Below are positions 33,704-45,695 of a DNA stretch of 64,000 nt, in pieces (the first letter of the stretch is position 1; each line of letters begins with the position of its first letter). The stretch comes from Gibbula magus (Eukaryota; Mollusca; Gastropoda; Trochida; Trochidae), in NCBI GenBank assembly GCA_936450465.1, contig OW388298.1, forward strand, positions 9,263,087 to 9,327,086, in the 5' to 3' direction. Position numbers and translations under genes: made by a program. Under the pieces are notes generated by a model, which was not told where the DNA came from, ran no database searches, and saw only the letters and a program-made list of their open reading frames with translations.

Positions 33704-34659
33704 AAGGGTTCGGGGGAAAACGATGATAACCTTCTGATATGTTAGTCATTTGTGGGTCCCAAGATGCAGATCTGTCATCTCTGATGAATTACCTCCCTTA
33801 GCTCCTATCAGTTTAGTTGGTACAGTATCCCTGCCTCTGTGATAAGGCACCGACTCTCTCAATCCGTTCGGTAAAATGTGACAACCCTCAAAACATAGAG
33901 GAAACTTTGCCTCAAGTCACCTTAGATATTGACACTGATGATACAAATCTGGACCCCCATTAAAAGCAAACATATGTAGAGTCAGAAAAAGACAATTCAA
34001 ACGACACTGCATTACTTCGATGATATTTAAAAAAAAAATGTATGTGGATTATCATAGTTTTGTCGAAAACTTACATAAAAGGACACAGTTCTAATAACTT
34101 GATATGAAAAGGGCCATTCATTATGTTATTTGCGTCAAATGATGATATTTAAGGTTATTATCACTATAAACATCTTATTTCTTAAGCTTACATAAAAGTA
34201 TGTAAATTAAGCAACCAGAAGAGGTTGTCATGTTTTTGCCGAATGAGAATTCATGCATATGTGATGGTTGTCATCCAGTATATTTTACTCTAAAAGTAAG
34301 CAAGTGATCTTATGAACATCATTCACAATGAGAATGAATGAAATTATGCCATTTTCAGTAGTCAATATGATTTTCGATTAAACACATTCGGCAAAAATAT
34401 GAAAACCTCAGAACCCAAAAGAGTGATAATCCACATGCATTTTCTGCATATTGTAGCATTTAGGTGATAAAATCACAATTTGTAATACACATAGAGTGGT
34501 ATACAGTTTGTAAGTTAAACAAGTTACTGGCCAATGCAATGGTGATTATTGTTCCAAAGAAAAACCCAATCCTGATTTGGTCTGGAGTGCCAAACTTTAA
34601 AATGTGATTTACTCAAAAGCAAAATTATGTGGGTTATCATCCCTTTGCCCCGAACCCTT
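33704..34659. mobile_element. Nested-inverted-repeat (foldback) element, about 0.96 kb
   Basis: Outer arms: 33704-33731 (AGGGTTCGGGGG...GATGATAACC) and 34632-34659 inverted. Middle arms: ATGTGGATTATCA (34042-34054) and TGATAATCCACAT (34424-34436). Inner arms: 34221-34245 and 34385-34409 (GAGGTTGTCATGTTTTTGCC versus its inverse). The nesting is roughly concentric, so the whole segment could fold as one long hairpin. No ORF. Confidence 0.65.
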
Positions 34660-36364
34660 CATCAAATATCTTCTCAGTTATGCCCTCGGCGTATATTTCT
34701 TAAGCAGATATAAACAGAGAGTACATGTCCAATTATTATTACTTCCCTAGACGAAGACGTGTGTCCGGTAGATACAGCTTGTTGTTTCCGTTTTATTTAA
34801 TGGTACAGCCCTTGTCCCTGAAGATTGTGAGATAAACCTTTCTCATAAATGTGTGTTAGTTTTCTAGGAGTATGTTTGAATTGAGATTCTGTTTGGATTT
34901 TACTGTCAATCACAGATGGTCTGCTCCCCATTTAGAGTACGTTGAAAGCAAGAATAAAATAAAAAATGGAGAATAAATATGTGAAATGAATTATACACCC
35001 CGAATGTTATTTTTAAATATAAAGGAATTGTTTTAGAAATCAAAATTAAAATCCACCTTGTTCATTTTGTTTTCGATGTGAAATTCTGAAATATGGATTT
35101 CAGACAAGAATTGTTATTGTGTCGAAAGGAAGGCACTAATTTCTCAATTCCTTCGTAAGTCAGGAAATCTGTATTGATGTTATATCCTTCATTAAAATCT
35201 ATATAATCATATATTCTTCCATGTCTGTCAACCATATCGGTTATATATGTAATACTCAGTTTGTGACATTGATGGATATAAATAGATCGATTTTGTCAAT
35301 AATTCTTTACCACTACTGGTTTCATTTTTATCACAACAATGCAAATATGTTGACCATAAGGGGAAAATCTCCTTCCAAAACGCAAACAATCAGAAATGTA
35401 AGAAATTTATGAGATCTATGTGGGGTCATGATATCATTCTCAATTGCCACTTAAGTCAGTATAGGGGCGTGGCTTTTCTTTTGAATAAAAATAGTTTATT
35501 ACATACGTATTCTGAATATCTTTATGAAATAAGTTTGGTTATTTGAAAAAAGTGTTGTGTAACCAGTTGAAAGTTATTCAACGAGTGTTGTGTAACCAAA
35601 ACAAGTTATTCAACGATAGTGACGTCATAATGCCGTACTACTTTCGCCATCAGCTGATCGCGTACAGCCGAACCCACTCGCCACTTCAGTTTTTCAGTTC
35701 ATCATATCTTTTTCCTGTACGTATTTTTGGCTATTATTAAACTTGCATCATAGCAAAAATAGATGTGCAAAATTAAAAATACAGAATTCGGGTTCCGATC
35801 TCGAATATTTTATAATTAGATGACAATAATATTTTGCTTCAATTTAGTGTAGGAAGAGTTATCTCCCTTTTGTTTACAACGGCCGTGTTTTTGTCAACAC
35901 GAATTCCGTGTTTTAGTGGTAAAATCATATAGTTTATAAATGATTGCGTTTAGAATCGGCATATATAATTAGTTTTTGATATGATCAACGTTCAGATATA
36001 CATGTATGAAGATCAAAATAAGAAACTTGCATGTAGAAACGTTCAACAAGGACGGTTGTATGAAAACAGCCGGTCAAGGAATGACGACCTCTGTCGACGT
36101 CAACAGCGTCAATGTTTGCTGTTAAAGTACTTCTTGATATCAAGATTTAGGACATTGATGACGACATACATTGTGATAATGATTGTGTAAATATAATGTT
36201 TTATGTAGATGCGAGCGAAAGCGTAAAGGAAAACAGGACTACATTTTTCACTGTTTTACGGTTTGACCTAGATTAATTACCCAGTATTAGTATTATTACG
36301 CGGTAATGTCGCGCATAGTCTGATGCTTGTCTCAAATAAATATAAAGTTTCATATGTAATAAAT

Positions 36365-36526
36365 AGATTACATAACTCGTGAGTGTTGAATATCGAAAAT
36401 ATTCCAACTCAATATTTTTAAATGTTGTGATTTATTCACTCGCTTTCGCTCGTGAATAAATCACAACATTAAAAAATATCTCGTTGGAATATTTTCGATA
36501 TTCAACACTCACTCGTTATGTAATCT
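36365..36526. repeat. Long palindrome, about 75-bp arms, 12-base loop
   Basis: Left arm 36365-36439 (AGATTACATAACTCGTGAGT...TTTATTCAC) and right arm 36452-36526 are near-perfect inverse copies with loop TCGCTTTCGCTC. It ends just before the LINE fragment. Confidence 0.92.
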
Positions 36527-36540
36527 CTATGAATATAAGA

Positions 36541-38160
36541 TTCATCAAGTGTATAAACACCAATCTGGTAACTTTATGTTGATAGTCATCTCACTCAATG
36601 GTGGTAGAATGTCAGTTGGAAATATATATGGCCCGAATTCTGACTCCCTAGATTTCTACAGAATGATTTTGACAACATTTAGAGAATTTGGGAATGAATC
36701 TTGTATCCTTGGTGGAGATTTCAATCTTGTTCTTGACCAAGATAAAGACACAGATACATATAAAATTATTAATAATCCAAAGGCTAGAGAACAACTACTG
36801 GGTTTTGGAGAACTTAACCTTATAGATATATGGAGTGATAATAACTCTGGTTTAAGACAATATACGTGGCGTTGTACAAATCCCGTGAAACAAGCTTGAT
36901 TAGATTTTTTTCTTACGTCGGAAAATCTCTGCCGAGATGTATCTAAAGTCAAAATAAACCCAGGGTACAGAACAGACCACTCACTTGCAAGTTTCTATAT
37001 GAAAATTGAAAACTCTATAAAGAGAAATACACACTGGAAGTTCAATAACTCCCTGTTGCAAGAAAAGGGATATGTTGAGAGAATTAAAACTACTATACTT
37101 TCAATAAAAAGAGACTACGCTGTGCCAATTTATAGTTTTGAAAACATTCATTACATTCCAAATCACGATCTTGAATTTACAATCAATGACCACTTATTTT
37201 TAGAAACACTTCTAATGACAATTAGGGGGAAATCAATCTCGTATGCATCATTCAAGTAAAACAAGGCTAATAAGAATTAAGAAAAACTGAAAACAGTTAA
37301 CGAAAAACTAGAAAATGACTTTGGAGAAACAACTCTAGAAGAATAAGAAACAATAAGAAAGCAATAATTACAACAACTAAGGCAAAGAAAACTAGATGGC
37401 ATGCTAGTAAGGTCTAGAGCCAAATGGATTGATGAAGGAGAATGTATCAGTAAATATGTTTGCAATCTTGAGACAAGATATTATGTTAGTAAAAACATGA
37501 AAGAAATAGAAACATCTAAGGGTAAAATACTAAATAACACTGGTGAAATCATAAATGAAGCTACAAAGTTTTATCAAGATCTATACTCCTCCAGGGAGAA
37601 ACTAGTGAAGGATGTAGACCTCAACACCCTACTCAGTGATCAAGTATAAGTAAGGTTGAAAATCCAAACAGTATTGAAGGACCTATTGCTAAAGATGAAC
37701 TTCTGTCCGCATTAAAAAAAAATAAAGTCCAGGCTCTGATGGTTTCACCTATGAATTTTTTTAATTCTTCTTGCTTGATCTTGGAGATTTTCTATTGAGA
37801 TCCCTGAACTATAGTTTGAAACTGGTCATTTGTCTATAACTCAGAAACAAGGTATCATAACATGCATCCCAAAAGGAGATAAGCCAAAACAGTTTCCTAA
37901 AAACTGGCGTCCAATTACTCTTTTGAACTCTTCATACAAACTTCTGTCTTCAGTCATTGCAAATAGACTTAAAAAGGCTCTCCCACTTATCATTAATGAA
38001 GATCAAACAGGATTTATGATAGATATATTGGAGATAATACTCGCATGATCTATGACCTTCTTCTACATACATAATCCAAGCAAATACCAGGGATGTTATT
38101 ACTTGCAGATTTTGAAAAAGCTTTTGACTCGGTTTAATGGTCCTTTATCTTTAAAACATT
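36541..38160 (+). pseudogene. Truncated, broken L1-like LINE (endonuclease and reverse transcriptase)
   Basis: The first segment shows APE endonuclease signatures (GNIYGPNSD, GGDFNLVLDQD, then after a stop LDFFLTSENL and GYRTDHS). The linker follows. The RT N-terminus (RSRAKWIDEGECISKY, FYQDLYSS) and RT blocks come next: IPKGDKPKQFPKNWRPITLL, IANRLKKALP, DQTGF, and ADFEKAFDS at 38105-38135. Several stops and frameshifts separate the pieces. The copy stops before the catalytic YADD block. L1/Tx1-type by block spacing. Confidence 0.9.
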
Positions 38161-38482
38161 GATTTTTGGGGGGATTTGGTGATAATATTTTTGTCAACAG
38201 AAATTTCACAAAGAAAAAGGCATCCATGACAGGAAACTGAAGCTACTACCGGAGATATATGTGTTGTTATTTTGAGTTTTTGGTACATTGTTGTCCGAAA
38301 AATATGACATTGGGTAAGACAAGTGTCTGTCAACATTGATTCATTGATGTTATGACTTAAAATTTATTATTAACCAATGTGTACATACATGATTTCAAAG
38401 CGTTAATGTAACATAACTTTGTGCAAATATACCTTGGGGATATTTTTCAGTCTGGATGTCAGTGGATGATACAAAAACCTTA

Positions 38483-39768
38483 TCAATCCTGCACATATGA
38501 TCCACACCATTTGCAACGACGGTTTTGATGATCAGCAGTTTTTATCATTCGCTTCGAGTCAAACAAAATCCTTGTCAATCTTCACCAGGAATAAATTGGC
38601 ATCCATATAAATATTAGCTTAAAACAAACTATATCTTGACACTGCATCTGAGTGCGCATCATGACTGACCCAATGGCCGAGCTGGACCTGTTGACTGCAC
38701 TCAGCAAAGTGTGACGTCCCTTTTTCTCGTACCAAACGATCAGGTCAAGGGCTGGACACACCGTGAAGTGGACGTTGGGTTTGAAGGTTTTTGTGACCGC
38801 AGTGGACTTGACGAATCTGTTTTTCCCGATGTATGGCATGGTGTAGATGTTAATAAGATGCCACTGCAGCCAGTAAATGTTTCCTTGGTTCACGTCCAGT
38901 GCCATCTGCTTAAGATATCCAAGGGAAGCCTGATTATTTTGTTTGTTCTTTAGGAACACAATCTTTACATAAACATATGACTTTTCCTCCATCAAATACA
39001 CCAGAATCCCTCTTGTGGGATCTGCATACAGATCAATAATGTTCTTCTTTGTTTCTTTCAACACTGTCTTGAACAAATGTGACTTGCCCAGACACATGAC
39101 TGCTATCTCGTGAGGTCTTTTACAGAAGTAGACTGCATGTGCAATAATGGCGATGTGTTTGCAGGATGTTCCTGGGACTATTGTCTCTATCTTCTTGAAC
39201 CTTTTCTCGGATGGTAACATCACAAGAAGCAGGTATTTGTTCTTGTCTTTCAGGTGAAGTTGGAACAGATGTTTGTCAGAAGGGTAGGGCAGCAGGCGAT
39301 CGTTGTTTTTACATTTTTGTTTTATTCTTTTAAACATCTTTGGTCTAGGTGGTGATTTAACTTCAGTCTTCCTCATTTTCCAAACTATGCGCTGGTTCTT
39401 CCTTTTCTTAAAACCATTTTTATTCCCATTTCTGACGGACGATGTATCACCCTTCTCTTTCTATGCTGACGTTGTTTCTACTCTCCTGAGTTTTTGAACA
39501 TTGTCTCCCGTGTCACCTGGCGTTTTCCTGGATGAATCCACGCACCTGCACAAGATGCCGGGGTGTGAGTGTTCAGCTACAGCTGCCAAGTCCCAGAGTC
39601 CAGTACTGCATTTCACTACACATTCTAGCTAATTCTTACCTCGAATACGGGAGAGTCAGGGAACCAGGAAACAGGAGAATCAGTGGACCAGATAACACTG
39701 TTACCTCCCTTAAAGAAAGCCCTGACTCCAGCAATTGGAAATAGTAACATTGGCAATAGAAGATTCAT
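38483..39768 (-). pseudogene. Disrupted paralogue of the 41.8-kb propeller gene
   Basis: The start codon at 39768-39766 with a hydrophobic leader is followed by the same layout as the intact neighbour. An indel plus stops occur in the Cys-rich region (near 39600-39640), a TAG lies at about 39465, and a frameshift near 38615 destroys the last segment, which is still recognisable to a stop at 38485. The longest surviving frame (39376-38582, 264 codons) covers most of the propeller, with MALDVNQGNIYWLQWH and NIYTMPYIGKNRF. Confidence 0.85.
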
Positions 39769-41699
39769 CTTCTATTCTGTTTGCGATAAATGATAAAAAT
39801 AATAATATGTTCAAATCCACACACAAAACTGGTTTAGATTTAGAAAATTTTAAAGTTTTTGTAATCGCGTCCAATATTCTTCCTTCGTAATTAATTCCTT
39901 TCTAAAGGTTCAAATTCTAATAATTTAAATGATTGCCCAATGATTTCTTTGAAGGTCCTCAAAATCCTTTGTAAATATGTTCAACTCTCTTTACCACCAA
40001 GTATTGAGGTCATTTGTGCTTGTCAGGTGTAAATGGAAAAACCTTACAATAGATGTACACTGTAAATGTTCTTTTAGTACGTTGTACGATGCCTTAATTT
40101 CTTTTCTAAGTACTCTTTGCACAGTTGTAGGAGTATACCATTGCACTTTGTTGAAACTTTTCTTTCCATGTCTAAGTGAAGCTTTCGATATTCGTGCATG
40201 TTGTTCAATATAGCAATGAGAGGGAATGGCTTCGCTTTTTGTGGAAAATGTCCCATACATAATCCATCTTTCCATATATATCACTTTTGACATATCCCTT
40301 TCTACGATCTGTTTCCAAGTCGTGTGTTATTCAAAGACATGTTTAATGATAGTTTTCTTAATAAAATACTGCAAATGGATTTGTGTAAAGAGAAAAAAGT
40401 TCAACTGGTAAGATACTATCTCTAAAGATGACTTTTCTGTAGTACATGGTCGAGGTAATCGTAGTACTAGAGATTTTTAATAGGTTGATTATTTCTTATT
40501 TTATATTGATGATGAGAATGAAAGTTCAATAAGGTTTAAGATTCGACAGACAATTCCTCCAGCTATCACTGTTTTCAAGTAATAAACCACAAGAGCAATC
40601 TTAAAATCGAAGATGCTATCAATTTCCTACTCAAAATGATCTTAGAAAAGTAAAAAAAACCAAAACAAACAACAACTAATTTTGGGGTTCTCACAGTTTT
40701 TATCTTTTCGTTGATTGTTTAAGGAAGAAAATGTCAAATTGCTATGTTGTCCAACATAGACACTAGTTAATGACACTAAGTAAAATTTAATAGGATCCTT
40801 TAATTATGGTAATACGTGATCCTTTAGAATAGTGTAAATCTGCTATAATATCCAAACTATTTTATGAGCAGGATGTCTGTTCTTATAATTATACATATGA
40901 AATAGGCGATATATCATAATAGGTTTCAGGATAATAAACTTCTTACTAATTGCGATAAGTAAAACGTTTTTGATATTGGTATTTTTATTTCCATTACATA
41001 ACTGATTGTGCGAATACAGCTTGACCTGTAGGTTTGTTATATAACCATCGTTGCCTGTGAGTTTTAGCTTGATGGGTGTTGTTCTGTTCTGTATTGTTCT
41101 GAAATATTGTAACTATTTATGAAGAAACTCGTTTTATTATGGTAAATGGCAAGAATGGTATTCCCAAATGAGTGACGATATCTACATTGTACACTATAGG
41201 ACTGAAGAAACTATTCTCAATTTTCAACAGAAACACAAACACAAAATACTGCAACGAAATAAAGTATATTTATTTTGTAAAGTAATATAAACAAATCCAG
41301 GGTTTGGTACTACAGGGAATTCTCAAAAGAATATACACACATAAGTTGCCAAAATGGTTTATAAGATGTTGTCGAAACAATCAGAACTTGATGCATCGTT
41401 AATATAAGACATCATAACAAGCATAAGCAAAAGGGGCACACTTCAATCTCACTGGATTATGAAATGACGAATTTGCTTCTAGGGACATGATGTAAAAATA
41501 TGTTTCAGTCGTGTTTATCACTCTTGGATTAACTTAACGTATCCTTTTGTAGCTACAGTTTCTTTTGCTGCTGAGTTATTAACTGTTAATAGAACATTGA
41601 ATTTCATTAAGGTTTTCTGGTAGGTTGCCGTAAGACATAACAAACAATATGTAGGTGAGAAGTTTAGCGATACATTTTAGAGCTTCATCTGATTAATGT

Positions 41700-41705
41700 T
41701 TTATT
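41700..41705 (-). terminator. AATAAA polyadenylation signal of the intronless gene
   Basis: AATAAA about 135 bases downstream of the TGA stop, in the expected orientation. Confidence 0.5.
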
Positions 41706-41840
41706 ATAGATTTGTAGAAGACAGTTTTGTGATTCTAAAAAGATTTGCTGTATATCACAAGGTTTTGCAAGTACGTGAATGAATATGTCCATTTGTGGAT
41801 GTTCATGGCCGTTGAAGTAACCGTATCTGTCCTGCATGTA

Positions 41841-43292
41841 TCAATCATGCACATATACTCCAAACCATTTGCCACGACTGTTCTGGAAATCAGCAGTTTT
41901 ATGTATTCTCTCGCGGTGAGGCACAAGATCCTTGTCAAACTTTACGAGACTTGTCTCGTCATCAACGTAAATATGATCTTTGAAGCAAACTATTTGATGG
42001 CATTGCATGTAATGGGGCAACTTGACTGATCGGATGACAGAACTGGACCTGTTGAAGGAATATAGTCGAGTCTTAAAACCCTTTCTTTCAAAGTCACACC
42101 AGACGATCAGGCCATGCACTGGACACACTTCGAAGAGGACGTTGAACTGAAAGGTGGTGTTGACCACAATAGACTGGGTAAATCTATTGCGCCAGATATA
42201 TGGCATGGTGTAGATGTTATTGTTGTTATTTTGGAGCCAGTAAATGTTTCCCTGCTGCACATCCAGTGCCGTCAGATAGACATTCATCAACGAAACCTTG
42301 TGTTTTCGTTTGGTCTTCAGGATGTAGGGATTAACCGTGAGAAATGATTGGTACTCCGTGAAATAGATCAGAATTCCTCTTGCAGGATCAGTGTACAAGT
42401 CTATAATCTTGTGGTTCTTTACTATCAGGACTGTCTTGGATGACTCTGTCTTGCCCATACACATGGCTGCTATCTCGTGAGGGCTCGCACAGAAGTAGAT
42501 TGTGTGTTGAATGATGGCGACGTGGGTGCAGGACGTTCCTGGGACAGTGGTCTGTATCTTCCGGAACTTTCTCTTTGAGGACAGCAACACGTTGAGCAAG
42601 TACTTCATATCAGTTTTAACGTGGAGTTGGAACAAATGTTTGTCAGCAGGGAAAGGCAACATACTGTCGGCGTTCTGACATGCTTGTGCACGTCCTTTAA
42701 ACAATTGACTTGCAAGCTCAAACTTAGTCAGTGCTGATGTTTTAATTTTTGGTCTTGTCATTTGTTTTTTATAAACTGAGTTTGGTGTTGCTTTCCTTAT
42801 TTTCATGTGTGACATAACCATTTTCCTCACCAAGTGTGGAATCTTCCTGTTCTTAAAACTATGTGCAGTGTAATTACCTTGTGATCTTACACTTTTCTGT
42901 CTTTTTTCTTTTCTTCCTTTACCGAAGGACGACTTATCATCTTTTCCATTTAAGCTTGAGATTTTGCCTTTCATAATTATTCGCCTAAATGTCTGAACAT
43001 TTCGACCATTTGCACCTGAGGTTCTTGATGTCTGAGCACTGTCCCCATATTGACCACGTGTAGTCTTTGATGAATCCACACACCTGCACAAGATGGGAGT
43101 GTTGGAGTGTTCAGCTAGAGCTGCCAGGTCCCAAGGTCCAATACTGCATTTCACCACACATTCGTGTCTACTTCTTACCTCAAAGGCAGGAGAATAGGGG
43201 GACCACGAAACAGAGTTATCCCCCTTCCACAGAGACGTTTTCACTTCAACCAATATTGACAGTAACATATGAATTAGAAAGTTCATACTCAT
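41841..43292 (-). CDS. Secreted Cys-motif / basic linker / YWTD-like propeller protein (intronless)
   Basis: Single 483-codon exon. Residues 1 to about 20 form a signal peptide (MNFLIHMLLSILV core). Residues 30-75 hold a four-Cys motif, C-x3-C-x19-C-x-C (Cys 45, 49, 69, 71), resembling the PAN/apple-like segments of nearby genes. Residues about 90-205 are a Lys/Arg/Ser-rich, probably disordered linker. From about 210 on comes a propeller-like region with LTALDVQQGNIYWLQ and NIYTMPYI. The best blade keeps D-x-x-x-G-N-I-Y-W. A poly-Asn run sits in that blade. AATAAA is present on the same strand at 41705-41700. Lack of introns suggests origin by retrocopying or a naturally single-exon family. 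Function unknown; an extracellular binding role is plausible. Confidence 0.85.
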   Translation of the reverse strand: MSMNFLIHMLLSILVEVKTSLWKGDNSVSWSPYSPAFEVRSRHECVVKCSIGPWDLAALAEHSNTPILCRCVDSSKTTRGQYGDSAQTSRTSGANGRNVQTFRRIIMKGKISSLNGKDDKSSFGKGRKEKRQKSVRSQGNYTAHSFKNRKIPHLVRKMVMSHMKIRKATPNSVYKKQMTRPKIKTSALTKFELASQLFKGRAQACQNADSMLPFPADKHLFQLHVKTDMKYLLNVLLSSKRKFRKIQTTVPGTSCTHVAIIQHTIYFCASPHEIAAMCMGKTESSKTVLIVKNHKIIDLYTDPARGILIYFTEYQSFLTVNPYILKTKRKHKVSLMNVYLTALDVQQGNIYWLQNNNNNIYTMPYIWRNRFTQSIVVNTTFQFNVLFEVCPVHGLIVWCDFERKGFKTRLYSFNRSSSVIRSVKLPHYMQCHQIVCFKDHIYVDDETSLVKFDKDLVPHRERIHKTADFQNSRGKWFGVYVHD

Positions 43293-44298
43293 ATTTAAGA
43301 ATAAACTAAACTAAATAAAAAACTTTCTGTATAAATGTCCTCAGTATGATGGCAAATTATACAAAAGAGTGTTGAGAAGTTGTCTGTAAATGTCTTCAGT
43401 ATACTGTGTGCACAGCCAGTCTTTGCCCAATAATAAACCATACAATACACTTTGTTGAGGTTATTCTTTGTCAGGATTCTTATCACAGTGGTACTGTCCT
43501 TTTGTGAAAATACGTTTTCCTGTTAATTCTATTAATAATGAGAAAAACACTCTTTTTATCATTCTGTTCTTTAAAGATGGCCGTAATTTTTCTCGACCAT
43601 TCATTTTCTTTTCCAATGATTTGTTTCTTTGGCAATCCATCATTCAACGATGAGTGTAAATATTTTATCAATAGACAAATGCCTGCGAAAGAAATAATTT
43701 CAAGAGATAAATCACCTATTAGATGGTATCTCTTAATACGAGTTCCCGCCAGTAAATCTCTGTGACCAACCAAATGGGTGAAATTTTACACACACTCTGA
43801 ATTCTCCTCTTCAGGTTTCAAATGAGAAACAACATGTTTTTTCAACTTAAAAAAATAATCTCAAACAGCAATCTCCAAACATAAGAATGTCCACAGGAAA
43901 AGGCCGAGGAAATATATACATTTCAGAAACTTGCAAATAACTATAACTAATTTAACAAAATAAACTAAGAGAAAAAAATGTTAAGTGATGTATATTTCTG
44001 CGACATTAATTGTACTGGGTAAAGAAAAGTTTATTCTAAAGGGGTTCTTAGAAGAAGATACTGTCGAACCGTATAATGTTTCACCTGTAAAAGTTGTCTG
44101 ATAAGAAAATAGAAAATCAATTGTGTGATATGACAGAAGCATTATCTACCAGTTTAAAAAAGCAAATTTCATTCACATAACGTTTCACAACTTTGTGATA
44201 TTTGCATTCATAAAATTATGTTATAGTGGTGTTCTGGAAGAAGTAATGTTATACTGAAAATTGAAAGTCAGTGATGGTTATTGTAATATGAGTAATTC

Positions 44299-44363
44299 CA
44301 GTCTTTCAAGTGACCTGATGAACATGTCGTAGCTTACTTTTAACAAAACGTCACTCCTAAAAG
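44299..44363 (+). other. Hammerhead/Penelope-terminus-like motif at the duplication edge (copy A)
   Basis: TCTTTCAAGTGACCTGATGA (CTGATGA at 44315-44321) is followed 23 bases later by AAAACGTCACTCCT. The order CTGATGA...GAAAC-GTC is that of a hammerhead ribozyme core, common in ends of Penelope-like elements and retrozymes. Here GAAAC is changed to AAAAC, so activity is doubtful. The same motif starts copy B at 53077. Confidence 0.3.
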
Positions 44364-45045
44364 CTGTATGAACCTTCGAAGTCAGATTGTTTGAAGAAAG
44401 AAAAAAATTAACAAAGTTGCTTACTGACGATATCTGGCCTGTAAAGGCACCTAATCACAGAGATGTGTGAGCTTACCAAATCGAACTCATAAAGATCTCG
44501 GAATAATTCTAAAATCGTATGATTATAACCTTTTTTATCACTATTTGTCAAAAAATGTTGAAAAGGGGATGCTATTTTAAGAACCAGTTGCCTCCATATT
44601 TTGCTTGATAAACGATTTTTTGTTGTGTGAAAGTCACCTTGGGAGCAACATTATTGTTTTTGCCCTCTGAAACCTAATGTTTTTCGTGTAGTTACGACAC
44701 AGAAACAATAGTAATCTGGGTAATGTCTTAATGTTGTTAGTGTTTAATTCAATCCATTTATCCAAACATTGTCACAGCATCACATTTCAGGTATGTATGA
44801 AGGGGATGCAACACTTTTTGGGCTTTGTATACAATTATTGGTATTACACATGTGGACTAGTTTGTCACAAATATTCAAATGTTAAGCAATTCATAATTAA
44901 TATCACAAAGTGTGTGGATTGCAACTAAATTATGTTTTCTAATTCTGATTTTAAAGAATGAATGCTGTTTGGACAATGTTATTGAAATATTTTATATTAC
45001 ATTGGACTTTACAAGCAATTCTCCATCAACTGTTACTGTGAAGGA

Positions 45046-45125
45046 GAAACGACTTCTATGGATTTACCAATTGTTTATTACAAGAGTGCGACCTTTCCAT
45101 GTAGATGCTAACAACGTTATCCATG
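45046..45125. repeat. GAGTGCGACCTTTCC repeat (copy A)
   Basis: GACTTCTATGGATTTACC... TTTATTACAAGAGTGCGACC...GATGCTAACA.CGTTATC is homologous to 53823-53905 (copy B) and to the minus strand of 63318-63417, so it is a dispersed repeat pre-dating the duplication. Confidence 0.6.
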
Positions 45126-45374
45126 ATGGTCATGATTTCCAAGCTTAATTTATACTTGAAAAAGTACGTACAATCGAATATGTTGAGAATTGTTTATATT
45201 TGAAATATTTGCCTTTTATAATACATTCTACCGCCTTTATTTCAGTTTTATCTTCCACAAATAAAGACGCTGTACGTAATTAAGCACTCTGTGTTAGACA
45301 TGATATGATCTTATCAGAAATGTAATTGTTTTATGTGAATGTACATAGCATTATTAAACATTTGAACTTGTTAT

Positions 45375-45390
45375 ACTTATATATGGGGCG
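45375..45390 (+). promoter_or_regulatory. Possible core promoter (TATATATGGGGCGG)
   Basis: A TATA-like CTTATATATG directly followed by GGGCGG lies about 35-40 bases before the ATG at 45420. It is conserved in copy B (about 54154-54170). Suggestive only. Confidence 0.3.
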
Positions 45391-45419
45391 GAGTTTGATT
45401 TGATGTGCTTAAGGATTTT

Positions 45420-45695
45420 ATGAGTTTAATAACGTTTATGTACATGGTGATTGTATGTTGTTACAGTACACAATGCATACAGGGAAACCAGATATATAAA
45501 ATACACTTAACGCGACATTCAGTCTATTTGATTTTCTATCTTGCCATTTGCGAAAAGACTTTTGCTGAAAGAGGGTTAGTATTTGACCATCTTCTGTTTC
45601 CAAGTACTGTCATTGATGGATTTATAGATTTACAATTACTGTCTAATGTGCATTTGGATATTTATATTGTCCGTTTGGATACGTTTACAAGGTAA
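45420..45695 (+). CDS. Short ORF with signal peptide, copy A
   Basis: From ATG 45420: a signal-peptide-like start (MSLITFMYMVIVCCYSTQC) and about 70 further residues with no recognised domain, ending DTFTR. The last codons coincide with a perfect donor (AAG|GTAAGT at 45691/45692). An acceptor at about 45804 would end the protein two codons later. Copy B keeps the frame. All five differences between copies change the amino acid, and copy B has lost that acceptor AG. Could be a real small secreted protein or a fortuitous ORF. Confidence 0.35.
   Translation: MSLITFMYMVIVCCYSTQCIQGNQIYKIHLTRHSVYLIFYLAICEKTFAERGLVFDHLLFPSTVIDGFIDLQLLSNVHLDIYIVRLDTFTR

Noticed and set aside
39977..40293. Minus-strand ORF of 100 codons between the pseudogene and the intact propeller gene
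   Set aside because: Lys/His-rich and somewhat protein-like but no recognisable blocks, and two frames are open at once.
43483..43773. 96-codon minus-strand ORF upstream of the intronless gene
   Set aside because: No motif, no homology seen, AT-rich; likely chance.
44731..44928. 65-codon plus-strand ORF, conserved at 53510-53707
   Set aside because: Conserved only because the block was duplicated; it crosses a TTTCAG/GTATGT sequence and shows no domain.
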